Source of the DNA: Oopsacas minuta
Taxonomy: Eukaryota > Porifera > Hexactinellida > Lyssacinosida > Leucopsacidae
Assembly: GCA_024704765.1 (NCBI GenBank)
Contig: JAKMXF010000342.1
Span: forward strand, 124,001-188,000
Direction: 5' to 3'
Length of the DNA: 64,000 nt
The position numbers were made by a program, and so were the translations under genes. Below the pieces are notes generated by a model. That model ran no database searches. It was not told the origin of the DNA and worked only from the letters and a program-made list of their open reading frames with translations. Positions 48,307-58,926 of the stretch are shown here, piece after piece. How positions within the stretch are numbered: position 1 is the stretch's first letter; each line of letters begins with the position of its first letter.

Positions 48307-49619
48307 CAGGGTACACATAAATACTGTTACAAATAATAAAAGGGCTGAAAACAAAAACTATTGGAGCGATCGCTCTATTATTCTAAATTATGTTTAGATA
48401 TACTATAGGGTTGAAAATTAAGACAGTATTACTCAAATATATCGCCTTTTGCCTTAATGCAGCTCTTCAGACGGACGATGAAGGAGTCTACACTGGCACA
48501 CACATGCTCATCCGGGATCTTTGACCGCTCTCTTAATAATGTTCTCTTAAGAACCTCAACTGAACGATGGGGTTTAGCATTAACCCTCTCCTCCAATATG
48601 GACCATATAGAGAAGTCGAGGGGGTTAAGGTCTGGTGGACTAGGTGACCACTCTTCGGAAGAAATGACCCCCGGAAAATTGGTCTTGCATCACTTTTGAG
48701 TGGCTTTAACCTTGTGAGCTGGGGCAGAATCTTGCTGTAATACCCATAGGTCGTTTCCAAAATGTGATTGTGCCCAAGGCTTCAAAACATTCTTAAGAAT
48801 TGATTCCCAATATAAACCGATTGGTTGATTTTCACACCTTGGGGGATAATTATCGAAGGTGTCCGACCAGTTGCAGTAACCCCGGCCCATACCATCACTG
48901 AAGCTGGTTTCTGCGTTCTAGAGACCCGGAAAGTAGATTCAGGCAAAGTACTCTTATCGGTGGCTAAAATCCTATGATTTTGCTTGTTTAGGACTTGCTG
49001 AACAGTAAATAATTTCTCATCAGAGAAAAGGATCTGCTTGTGTCGACCATTGGTGAAACGTGAAAGCATGGCCTTGCATCTTTCCAACCCGATACTTTAT
49101 TTTTGGCTGTGAGGAGTTGTCTTTTTTTCATTTTGTACGCTTTCATGCCTACATCATTACAATCAAGCCTCCGCATCAATTCCCTGTTCGTATTTATTTC
49201 AATGACCATTTTTCGGATACTTCGGGCGGGATTTCGTTTAATCAGTTGTAGCACCCTCTTGATCAAAGAAATTGACCATGCAGTACGTGGACGGCCAGAT
49301 CGTGGTCGGTCTAACACTTCCCCTGTATCAGCAAACCGTGACAAAGTTCGCGAAATAAACATCCTCTTGTAACTGAGCAAAGAGGCAATTTTACTTCTAC
49401 ATTTTCTGGCCTTGAATAACTCAATAACAGCTGAACGACGAGTCTCGATTACAAAATGTTGAAATTATAAAACTTCTAAGTGAGATATAGCTGGTGTGAT
49501 TTATTGAGATAAAATAGATATGTAGTACAATTTATTGGATAAGTTTCAACGCTATTGAATTATATTCATCTATAATATGGTAGTTTTAAAAGTTGTAACA
49601 GTATTTATGTGTCACCATG
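48307..49619 (-). mobile_element. Mariner-type transposon (1313 bp)
   Basis: The left end CAGGGTACACATAAATACTG and right end (inward) CATGGTGACACATAAATACT form an inverted repeat continuing TGTTACAA. TA flanks both sides (48305-48306 and 49620-49621). Confidence 0.9.
48436..49454 (-). pseudogene. Broken maT/DD37D-type mariner transposase
   Basis: The N-terminal helix-turn-helix is at about 49450-49260 (LLSYKRMFISRTLSRFADTG, then LDRPRSGRPRT). The first catalytic block is HKQILFSDEKLFTVQQVLNK (49087-48782), with SVMVWAGVTATGRTP. The second is WVLQQDSAPAHKVKATQK (48890-48690). The third block reads SPDLNPLDFSIWS-like with aspartate rather than glutamate (about 48620-48600), which points to the DD37D (maT) mariner branch. 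The pieces lie in three frames, so it is dead. Confidence 0.85.
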
Positions 49620-49777
49620 TATATCCGGCATCTATTGTATAATTATAAATTAGAAGTAAATCCATAGGGATATTTGAATCTTTTCCTTTTAAATAGTCCA
49701 GTAAAATCATCTGTTATATTACATTGACATACGCCAATGCACGCCATATATCCAATAACTACTAGTATAATCATAGA

Positions 49778-50423
49778 GTGGCTCTCAAATATTTACAACG
49801 GAGAAATAGCAGAATGGACTTTGATGGCGGAATCATATCAACTAATGAACCAATTCAGTCTCCACGAGACAATTTTGATATCACCAAATACATTCCTATT
49901 CTGGATCATCTTGTTTTTGCATTAGATCAAAGTATATATGCCTTCCAGATTCTGAATGAAAGATTCGATGTTTGGTTAAAAATTGGCTCAGATGACAATA
50001 GTGCTGAGGAAGTTAGTGAAGCTACTCAGAAACTTGTCTCTGTGTATTCTCAAAATCTTGAACCATCACTAGGTGATGAGTTAGTACAACTGTCAGAATT
50101 TGTTTCACTATGTCAAGATGAAAAGGCACAAGACGAATCTCATTAGTTGTTTATGTATCGTATGATAAAGGTAAAGGACTATCATCAACATTTCCAAATG
50201 CACAGATCTGTTGAGAAGCTTTCTGTCATCAATGGTGTCCAATTCAAGTGGAGAACGAACTTTCTCTAAGCTGAAGCTTATCAAAAATGAGCTTCGCTCA
50301 ACAATGTTCCAGCAAATCCTCACATTTTTGTCTGATATGAACATTGAGTCTGACATATTGCGGAAGCTGAATCCTGATGATGTTATTTATGATTTTCCAG
50401 AAATAAAGCTAGGAAGGTATTGA
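49778..50423 (+). pseudogene. hAT transposase C-terminal relic
   Basis: Frame 49778-50146 has a helical segment (ILDHLVFALDQSIYAFQILN), and frame 50211-50423 reads SNSSGERTFSKLKLIKNELR followed by STM. The latter is the conserved hAT C-terminal dimerisation block ('S...ERSFSKLK.IK...RS.M') best known from ZMYM-like and hobo/Ac/Tam3 transposases. The two frames are joined through a frameshift at about 50150-50210. The N-terminal catalytic part is missing. No ends identified. Confidence 0.72.
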
Positions 50424-50468
50424 TTTGAACGTCAATTACTAGTAGTTGCAAGTAAACTACTGTAACAA

Positions 50469-50534
<66 letters not shown>

Positions 50535-50541
50535 TAATATA
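50469..50541. repeat. (AAT)n microsatellite
   Basis: About 20 tandem AAT/TAA units with a slight break near 50529. Confidence 0.97.
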
Positions 50542-50858
50542 GTGCACATAAATAAGTACAAATACAACTATAACTGCTAGAAGGCATAGAGACAACAAAA
50601 CTTTCTCTATATTATACATACGGGATATATCCACCTATCGGGAAGTCTACGGGGCCGCCAAATTGAGTTGTGCCTGAGTCCTAATCTAGCTTAATCGGGC
50701 CCTGTCTATAAAAAGCATAAGATGGTATTGATATGATTCAATTAACTTAGTGGACAATCAGTAGACTAAGGAAAACAATTATCGACATAATAGACACAAT
50801 TTGCGTGACGTCATAAACCAAATAAAACTTGAAACCCGAGTAAGTCAATAACTGAAAA

Positions 50859-53140
50859 CACAACTCAACATGATTTCTCATCAGAGATCACATAAATTTA
50901 TCTTAGCATACTTTTGAATGCTGAACTCGAATCTGCAATCAGAATTTCTCTAGCACGTCTATAGTTATTCTGAAATCCAATATCCATTTTTTCAATAGTA
51001 TAGTATTACCTAGTTACTAAATTGCTATATGAGCATGCCTATTTTGATTCAATTATCCGGAATATAAATGACTTTACTTATTTGAATTCAAGCAAATCAA
51101 ATTATAAACATGCATCGTAATTGTAGAACTCATCCCGACAATTTCTGTTACGTTTGTGGTCTTTTTTGTGTAAAATCACAAAGACGACCAATCACAAATC
51201 AATTAAAGAACATATACAAATTGTACTTCGAATGTCCACTTGGTGACCAAGACAAATCGTGGGCACCACATGTTATATGCACTTCTTGTTCAAGTGGACT
51301 ACGTGATTGGTTGAACAAAAGGAAAGTTTCAATGTCATTTACAATACCCATGGTCTGGAGGGAACAGATAAATCACCTTGATGATTGTTACTGTTGCCTT
51401 ATCGACATTAGAGGATTCTCAGCCAAGAATAAGCACGCTCTTGTTTACCCAGACTTGGATTCTGCTCGCAGGCCAATTCCACACGACATCTCATTACCAA
51501 TCCCAATTCCCAAGCCACAGCAAATTAAAATCGGGTCAGATATGGTGGAGGATGTTCATGCAGATTCTACAGATGCTAATTATGTCCCGGAAGATGAATT
51601 ACTAGAGCCACAAACATTAACACAGGGAGAATTGAATGACCTGGTCAGGGATCTAGACTTATCTAAAGACAAAGCTGAACTCCTTGCATCCAGGCTCAAA
51701 CAGAAAAACCTACTCGACAAAGATGTCCTAGTATCCCACTATTGCAAGCGAAATTTCGATCTCGCTCAACACTACACCACTGATGGTCCACTGTGCTATT
51801 GTAATGATATCGAAGGACTCTATGCAAACCTATTACAACAACATTCTTCCTCTGAATGGCGCCTTTTCATCGACTCGTCAAAACGCAGTTTGAAAGCTGT
51901 CCTGTTGCATAACGGAAATCTTAAGCCTGACGTTCCAATTGCTCACTCCGTCTATCTCAAAGAAACCTTCGCCAATTTGCAGGAAGCTTTGGAGGCAATA
52001 CAGTATAGAACACATATATGGAATATTTGCGGTGATCTTAAGATAATCGGGCTATTGATGGGCTTGCAACAAGGTTTTACAAAGTATTGTTGTTTCCTAT
52101 GTCTATGGGACAGCCGAGCAACTGGTGAACATTATAAAAAATGTGATTGGCCGAAGAGACCTATGAAGTGGGGAAAACCAATTTACAGCATTCGCCATCG
52201 GTAGATCCAAACAAAGTTTTCTTACCCCCACTTCATATTAAACTTGGATTAATGAAAACAATGGGCAAAACAAATTCAGCAGGATTTCTGCATTTGGTAG
52301 GCAAATTTCCGAAACTAAGCGAGGCAAAGTTCAAAGAGGGAGTATTTGTAGGACCACAAATCAGACAAGTATTCAGAGTTCCAGATTTCGAGAAGAAATT
52401 ATCCGAATTAGAAATGAGTGCTTGGAAATCTTTCAAATGGGTTTGTGAAAACTTTTTGGGCAACAAGAAGTCGTCCAACTACAGAGAAGGAGTGGAAACC
52501 TTGCTTAACGCATACGAGAAGATGGGCTGTCGCATGTCGCTAAAACTTCACTTCTTGCACTCTCACCTTGATTTTTTCCCTGAGAACCTTGGTACTGTAA
52601 GTGATGAACAGGGTGAGAGATTCCACCAAGACATACAGGAGATGGAAACCCGATACCAAGGTTTCTGGAATGAGGGCATGATGTCCGATTACTGTTGGAG
52701 GCTCTTCAGAGATAATCCCAACAAGATATATAGAAGGAAGTCGTACTCTCAACACTTTTAGTTTAGTTAGCTACCTTTATACTTCTAGATGGATATGTAT
52801 TTCCCTTTAGTTTGTGAGTAGTTGATACATGCATGAATGTGAATAATTATATGTAAGAGCTAGGATAACAACTGATATTGTCTTGGCATTAATCTAAAAA
52901 CATCGAAACGTTGATTTATTTCAGATAGCTATCATGTAAGAAGGCAAAAACATAGCCACTACCATAAAATAACAGGAAAAATTTAGGAAATACATAAAAA
53001 TCGTTGACTTGTAGATAGAAAAAAACTGGACATGCTGGAAAGAATCTGAAAGCAGATTTGAATTCAGCGTAGAATACTAGCTTAGAAAATGTCAATCTAA
53101 TACTTGATGAGAAAATGAAGTTAAATTTTGTTGACCTGTG
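50859..53140 (+). mobile_element. CACTG-type transposon, copy 4 (2282 bp, inverted twin of copy 2)
   Basis: The ends are CACAACTCAACATGATTT (left) and CACAGGTCAACAAAATTT (right, inward), with the same sub-terminal repeats as copy 2. The length equals that of 29518-31799, and the translated frames are identical in both directions. Flanks are AAA on the left and TTA on the right, so there is no duplication at this copy as it stands. Confidence 0.9.
51110..52761 (+). pseudogene. CACTG-family transposase with one frameshift (copy 4)
   Basis: Frames 51110-52204 (364 aa) and 52147-52761 (204 aa) overlap and together cover the family protein, with the same single frame change as copy 2. The three candidate catalytic motifs (LFIDSSKRSLK, ICGDLK, GERFHQD) and all Cys pairs are present. 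A programmed shift is possible in principle, but the intact copy at 39792 does not need one, so a lesion inherited by both twins is the simpler reading. Confidence 0.85.
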
Positions 53141-53285
53141 TTATTTCATGAGAGCATATAATTGTTCAATGAGATTTCTAAATGTGTAAGGAAGAGTGAG
53201 TCAATGATCAAATAATTATAGTACTCAAATAACTTATGCCAGGCGGGCCGGATTCGGTCTGCGGACCGTAGTTTGCCCACCACTG
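53141..53285 (+). mobile_element. Other end of the split hAT MITE
   Basis: The sequence ends GTAGTTTGCCCACCACTG at 53285, so the element end read inward is CAGTGGTGGGCAAACTACGG, a common hAT-type 5' end. Next to it is the palindromic GGTCTGCGGACC. The adjoining 8 bases (53286-53293) are TTCTAGAG, the reverse complement of CTCTAGAA at 31957-31964. The element has no second end here, because the CACTG copy 4 border is reached at 53140. Confidence 0.72.
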
Positions 53286-53779
53286 TTCTAGAGTCTAATT
53301 CGCTCCATACAAATTCGACCATGGACTTTAGCATATTGTGTTTTGAAATTTTGATGCCTAATACTCTCTTTATTCAAAACTAACATTCGAATGGCTCAGG
53401 AAACAGAACAAATTGAAACGTTCTCTTGACAGATTTACCAAAAATCCAAAAATCCAAATATTTGATTTCATTTGCAAACCTGAATTTGAGAGCATAACTA
53501 CGATGGCACCGTTTGCAATATACATTACTCCAACTGATAATATATGTATGATCATGTCACTGCCAAATTGTAAAAGGAGGATTGGAGGAAGCACATTCCC
53601 ATTCCTTCTGTTAGGGTTTTTTGTCCTTGCTATTCGAACTACAAATTCACAAGATATGTTATCTTTACTCAACAAGGATGTTTACTAATTTAAGTTTGTT
53701 TTGGATAGTAACTATCAATTTTGATTTAAACATCAACAACTAATTTGAGGATTTTCATTGGGCTTCTCAAATTTTGGAC

Positions 53780-53949
53780 TATAGAGTACTCTCGTTAATA
53801 TGCACACCAGAGCACTGCCAAAATTCGTAATCATTATCCGAACTAATTTACATTGATTAGTCATCGAAGGGGGTTGATACAATATACTAATTTGTGCTCC
53901 TTATCCGGAGTTACTCCTTAACCGTGTTCGTATTAACTAGACTCTACTG
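53780..53949. mobile_element. Probable small Tigger-like MITE
   Basis: The left end TATAGAGTACTCTCGTTAATATGCACAC and the right end (inward) CAGTAGAGTCTAGTTAATACGAACAC form a diverged inverted repeat. TA follows the right end. The CAGTAGAG-TTAATACGAACACGG layout is of pogo/Tigger type. Non-coding. Confidence 0.5.
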
Positions 53950-54326
53950 TATATTGCAAGATTGTTGGTGTGCAGATCAAGCATATCATTGATGAGCTAT
54001 TTCTAAGCTCTTTAAACATTTATCATATTTAATCTGATCTCAATCTATGGAAATATTGTTTTACAAAATTTAATGGTTGGAATCGATTAATCAATTTGTT
54101 AACCAACTTTGCCTTCTATCCACTGGAACCACTAACGCAATAGCTGATGATGTATTTCACCGTGTAACGCAATAGAAGTGACCAAGTTAGATTCTGCCTC
54201 GCCATGGGTTGATTTATTTAGCCTTCAGCTATATTTACTTGGTTACCAATTGTACTTGTTGCGAAATGTGTTTTATTCTGTTTTACATTTTATTCTGTTT
54301 ACATTTTATGAAGCTTTATCAATTAG

Positions 54327-54677
54327 GAAGTTGAGGAAGCTTTAGAAGACCTTATTCATGCCAGTAGATTTTCAGAAGATCGATTATTGGTTCAAATAAA
54401 ATCATTGAATAAAGAAATTGTTCTTTTGGAATTCAATATTAGCAACTTGCAATCCTTAGCAAATAATCTTGAATATAAAGCAAGAATGTTTTCATATGGC
54501 GAATTTAAAGAAGAAGATCAGGACTTTCTCGTAAATATTGATAGAAAGGTGCAAAACGTTTATGTAAATTGTATTGGACATAACGAAGCGAATATTGGAA
54601 CATTACAGATGTTGTCGAGTATTGAAAATCGCGTGGAGGAATTATTTGAGACTCTTGACTGTCTAAACATTGAAAAG
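54327..54677 (+). CDS. CFAP100: CFAP100 (CCDC37) internal exon 3 of 3 seen
   Basis: The acceptor ATTAG ends at 54326, the donor is AAG|GTTTGT at 54677/54678, and both borders are phase 0, matching the exon that ends at 24541. The 117 residues begin EVEEALEDLIHASRFSED, directly continuing 'NLSLI.NSQ' of the previous exon as in other CFAP100 proteins. They continue as coiled coil with EYKARMFSYGEFKEEDQDFL (family 'ELKAR.F.FGEYK') and VYVNCIGHNEANIGTLQMLS followed by SIENRVEELFE (family 'EANL.T.QML..IE...ELLE'). The C-terminal lysine/glutamate-rich tail exon was not found downstream and may lie outside the window. Confidence comes from three conserved blocks in order plus phase. Confidence 0.92.
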
Positions 54678-55885
54678 GTTTGTTAAGGAATTAGTAAATC
54701 TAATATTTAGCGCAGCTCCTATACGGAGATGCTATAATGCCATGGATGATGTGCGACGTCATTACAGCCCTTCTTACTTCGCATGGCCTTGCGAAATCTA
54801 GCATCCCGAATTTTCATAAAGATCTCTACACATTCGTATACATTGTGGTTCGGATTTAGCACCACCTCTGGTATGATTTCTTTCTAAAGTTAAAATTTCA
54901 CACCTTTCTATTCAATATTCAATAGTATGATATAGATTAGGTATCAACGTGTTGCCAGTGCTAATTGGGTTGCTAGAGTGTAATTTTAACATTTTCAGAG
55001 CCTGAATTAACAGTTCACAGATTTGCTTTATGTTATCATATTTTCACACCTATTTGCATATGTTCAAATGGCCCTAGAGATGGATTTCGTTTCTACTGCT
55101 AGTAGGGTGAATGACTATGTAGATTTCAAATTCACATTATTACTTCTATATCTACATGTATACTTAAATTATCATTTGGTTAATCATATTTTCACCACTA
55201 TTTTCATATATTTCAATGTTATTCTAGAATATAGTTTTATCGTTAGCCAGGACTAAATGATTCCTATTTTGACGTTTTATTATGATAACAGGGGCGACTG
55301 AACCTCAATCATTATTGGAACATCTTGCACATTAAATCGGGTATCATAACAAGCTAGAAACCTAGTTTGTATGGTTAGCCAAGGGTAATAGATTCGAATT
55401 TTGACATTTCGATTCTTATATACGTATATATGCATGCACGGCGTCCTTGAACCTCAATTTCTTTTGAAAAATTATGGCCTATGGCAATCTGGCATCAAAA
55501 CAAGTAGGTTTGTTAGTGGGTCAATGTTAAGATACTCAAAATTTATTTCTTGCTGAAAAACGAAATCTATTTAGTTGTTTACATTAATTCTATTCAAATG
55601 CAGTTCTCCTACACCATGAATAATAATAACTCAAATAGTTTCTCGCAATTTTTCAGTCATTCTTGGGAAATTCAGAATTCATTAACTCTATTGTTATTGC
55701 TAATTTAATAACCAATATATTCAAAATTCATGACTTTCCATCAGTCAATTACATTCTTAACATCAGAACATGCTAGATACAGAGATGCATGCATTTTAGG
55801 ATAGGATGAAGTTGTAAATATTTATATACAATTTTTCTTATTTATTCGTCTGGAAATCATTTCAAATGCTTGCCATTGAATTCTA
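54678..55885. other. Intron after the third CFAP100 exon, no gene seen
   Basis: Starts with GTTTGT. It contains the two-unit repeat at 55241-55530. Short frames such as 55023-55256 show no domain. Confidence 0.4.
55241..55530. repeat. Two-copy imperfect tandem repeat (period about 131 bp)
   Basis: GTTAGCC...GACTAAATGATTC (55242) and GTTAGCCAAGGGTAATAGATTC (55374) start two similar units. Both then carry ATTTTGACRTTT, a 'GCG...TGAACCTCAAT' block and a 'CATCAAAAC/CATAACAAG' block. Confidence 0.55.
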
Positions 55886-57193
55886 CAACGGGCGTTCAAA
55901 AAGCTCCGACCCTGCCCCATATTTTTGTAACTATACAGAATACACATGTACTATTATTATATTTTCTCGAAATAATCACCATTAACGTCTATGACTCGTT
56001 GTAAACGATGTAGCCATTTAAAAATACATTAGTATAGTCTTCGGGCGGGATGTCTTTTACGGATCTTCAAATTGCGTTTCCTTGGCCTATTCTGGCATCT
56101 AAATGCGTGCCTGCAGTTCTTTTTCAACTTTATAAGAGCCAGAAATCAAAAGAAGCGCGGTCAGGTGAGTGGGGTAGGTGATCTAGCTCAACAACTGTCA
56201 TTCTATTCAACTCTGACTTTACGAGCTTAGTTTTATGTGGCCGTGCATTATCGTACAATAATCACATGCTCCTTCGCTCCCAGTATTTTTTTCCTACTTC
56301 TGAGAGGCAACTGTTGGCATAAAAGTCCGCGGTAATTGTCTTCCCTTATGGCATTTTAATCTGGGCAACTGGGCCATGTGCCCAAAAGAAAATAGAGTGC
56401 ATGATTTTCTGATCTCTGAAGTCCGGCCTAGGATTGAGAGGAGGCGCCTTACCTTTTATGACCCATACCTTATTTCTTTCCTTGCATAGTGGCTCGTCGT
56501 ATCTTATCCAGGTCTCGTCACCAGTAGTGATTTCTGCCAGCTTCTTGGATCCGAGTCTTTATACTCGGAGAGTATTTTTCTTGCACAAGCTACCCGACGG
56601 TTTTTTTGGTCCTTTGTAAGGGAATGCGGGATCCACCTCGAACAAATTTCGGTAACTCTCAGCTCATCGACAAGTATGGAATGAACAGCTCCCGTTGAGA
56701 TGCCTATACTCATAGCTACTCCTCAACAGTGATATGAGGATCTTCTTCCACTCTCCGCAATTTTCAGAGGTGTTACTGTAGAGAGGGCAGATCAGGGACG
56801 CCCGATTCGTTCCTCATCCTCCAGTGACTCTCGTCCTTCATGAAACCGTTTGGCCACTCCTTCACAGTAATAAATGAAAGATTAGCATCTCCATAAACGA
56901 CTTCCAAGTCAATGAGATAATCTTTTGGGCCAATACCAAGAAGCGTGCAAATTTTCATATAGCATCTTTGCTAAAATTTCAAATTTGAAGCCATTTAACG
57001 TGAAGAATACAAAGATAGTCATATCTGAGAAATTTGAAATAATCGTACCTAGAAAATTGTTGACGATATGATGAAAGTTAGAGTAGTCCTGGATAGATAA
57101 TAGAATAATGTTCATTATGAATACAGATACGTAATATAATATCTTATATCTTAAATTTTATGACCTAGGTCGGGAACTTTTTAACGTCCAATC
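55886..57193 (-). mobile_element. Mariner transposon (about 1308 bp)
   Basis: The left end CAACGGGCGTTCAAAAAGCT and right end (inward) GATTGGACGTTAAAAAGTTC are diverged inverted repeats with the CGTT-AAAAAG-T-CCGACC core of animal mariners. TA lies at 55884-55885 and 57194-57195. Confidence 0.78.
55950..56958 (-). pseudogene. Decayed mariner (DD34D-type) transposase
   Basis: Minus-strand pieces: 56958-56773 (N-terminal, EWPNGFMKDESHWRMRNESG), 56713-56504 (GISTGAVHSILVDELRVTEI, then WIPHSLTKDQKNRRV), then ITTGDETWIRYDEPLCKERN near 56530-56470, WAHGPVAQIKMP near 56360, LLYDNARPHKTKLVKSELNR near 56260-56200, and LPHSPDRASFDFWL with aspartate at the third position. Many frame breaks. The combination is characteristic of classical mariners rather than Tc1. 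Confidence 0.82.
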
Positions 57194-58926
57194 TACATTG
57201 AATAATTCATACTTTAATACCTCATTTCAATGGCTCATATGTTTTCAACCATAACTAAGATTTAGGGAAGCCGTTTGATAGGTTGCGGTCTATGAATATA
57301 GAGCCCTATGAATCAGTACGGCAGGTGGGATCTTTGCCCGAATAATTGTTGCCAAATCATTATTAAGACTCAATTGTGTGCTTGTAAATTTGTTTGTTCA
57401 GTCAATTTAAGATTTATGGAATGATATTTCCTTCAATTGGCGATATTGGTATAGTAAATAGCTACATTAGGGTAATGTAGTGTGCTTATTCCGTATGTGA
57501 TATTGTAAACATGTAAACATGTGATGAAAATTTCTTTTCTTGAGATAAATTAATTATGTTTTCACACCCTTTTGATATATTTCTATTTGTGCTAGAGAAT
57601 TCATCTCAACGTATGGTGAGATGTGCTGAATGCCGTACCAATAAGATTTGCTTCCCATTGTTATATAATGAATGTTTATTATCTCAAATATTCTTTGAAT
57701 ATAGATATATCTGGTAAATATCGATTCAGTGTATTTCATTATAAGGCCCTAACTTTTTCGGAAATTAGCGCTGATGTCTTTTGAATTATTTATTATATAG
57801 GCATTAAAGATGTTCTGAAATCCGAACTTTTCTTCACTCTATTCATTGATAGCAATCATCTTGATATCTTAATTTTGATTTTTCTCAATTAGGAAGAATA
57901 CTAAAATATTTTCGTTCTTAAAAGAACAAGAAAACGCTTAAAGAGAAAACCTTAAGTTGCGCACTAGTAGAAACAACAGACTGTCTATTTAGCTGGAAGC
58001 CTTAGAATTAACCCTTCAATCCTTAAGGACGAAATTATTAGAAGGATCTAGGGATAAAAAAGGATCGACTATTCCAAAATAATGTTAATATTCGATATTC
58101 TATCCTTATGGAATCTATAAAAAAGACCCTTCTTTCAGGCCAAATTATAATCTTAGGCCATTCGTTCAAGGTGAGTGATAATATTGATTTTCTAGCCTGA
58201 TGGTATCATTGAAGAAAGACCCTTCGTTCAGATCAAGTGATAATATTAGACGTTCGAGCGAAATGGAATCATTAAAGAAATTCCCATTATTCCGTGAAGA
58301 GGACAAACCCGAGTCCAGCTCCTAATGGAGAAGAAACGTGCATAATCTTCTTTTAATAGAGCTGAGAGAATTCAGAGGGCTGCTATAATGAGGTAAGAAT
58401 GGCCTGATCCTCTCGAAATTAACAATGATCTTTGACCTCTGCAGGTGTTTAATATTTCTGTTATCTATTTATTATGCTATAATTACCAATTCAGAACTAA
58501 GTATGTATTTGGATACTAAGAGATTTAGTTTTTTATTAATAGATGGATAGATATATAGGATCAGATACCGTGTTTTCAAATTATATGCTTTCTAAATCTC
58601 ATACCTATGAAATTAATGATTAACCAGAATATTCTTTTGTTCCTGAGGTATTACTTCAGATGTCTAATTTAAAATTGCATAACTGTTCTGTTTGTTGGCG
58701 GGACATCCTGATTTTCTGACCTAACTGCCAATGAGGCTAATGTCTTGGCAAAACCCTTAATTGTTGCTCTATTTTGTAGCCCAGTCCAATGCAAATATAC
58801 TACATCCGACGATGTCCAGCACGATTAGTCCCTTCTGTCCCGCTTTTTCTTTCAAGGCGAACATATACTTGTAAACAAGGTGTTAAGAAATTGATGTCAC
58901 TTTTATAACACGTACCATTCTCTAGT
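57194..58926. other. Spacer without recognised gene
   Basis: AT-rich. Only the degenerate tandem repeat at 58081-58285 stands out. Confidence 0.4.
58081..58285. repeat. Degenerate tandem repeat, about 60-90-bp units, three copies
   Basis: Three imperfect units each combine a 'GATAATATT' block, a 'TATGGAATC(A/T)' block and 'AAAGACCCTTC(T/G)TTCAG'. Confidence 0.5.

Larger units (their letters stand above)
24542..54326 (+). other. CFAP100 intron, about 29.8 kb, transposon-packed
   Basis: The intron runs from GTACTT at 24542 to ATTAG at 54326. It contains two inverted CACTG-type copies, the composite Mutator-like element and the other elements listed. Parts without a recognised feature: 24542-25382, 28857-29517, 31957-32984, 34735-35889, 37021-39076, 47850-48306 and 53294-53779. 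The short frames there (for example 24779-24964, 29083-29316, 37560-37865, 53413-53688) have no recognisable domain. Confidence 0.8.

Noticed and set aside
50859-53140. Copies 2 and 4 as a palindromic duplication of a host gene
   Set aside because: Both have transposon-type inverted ends and relatives at 405 and 39229 with target duplications, so they are mobile elements.
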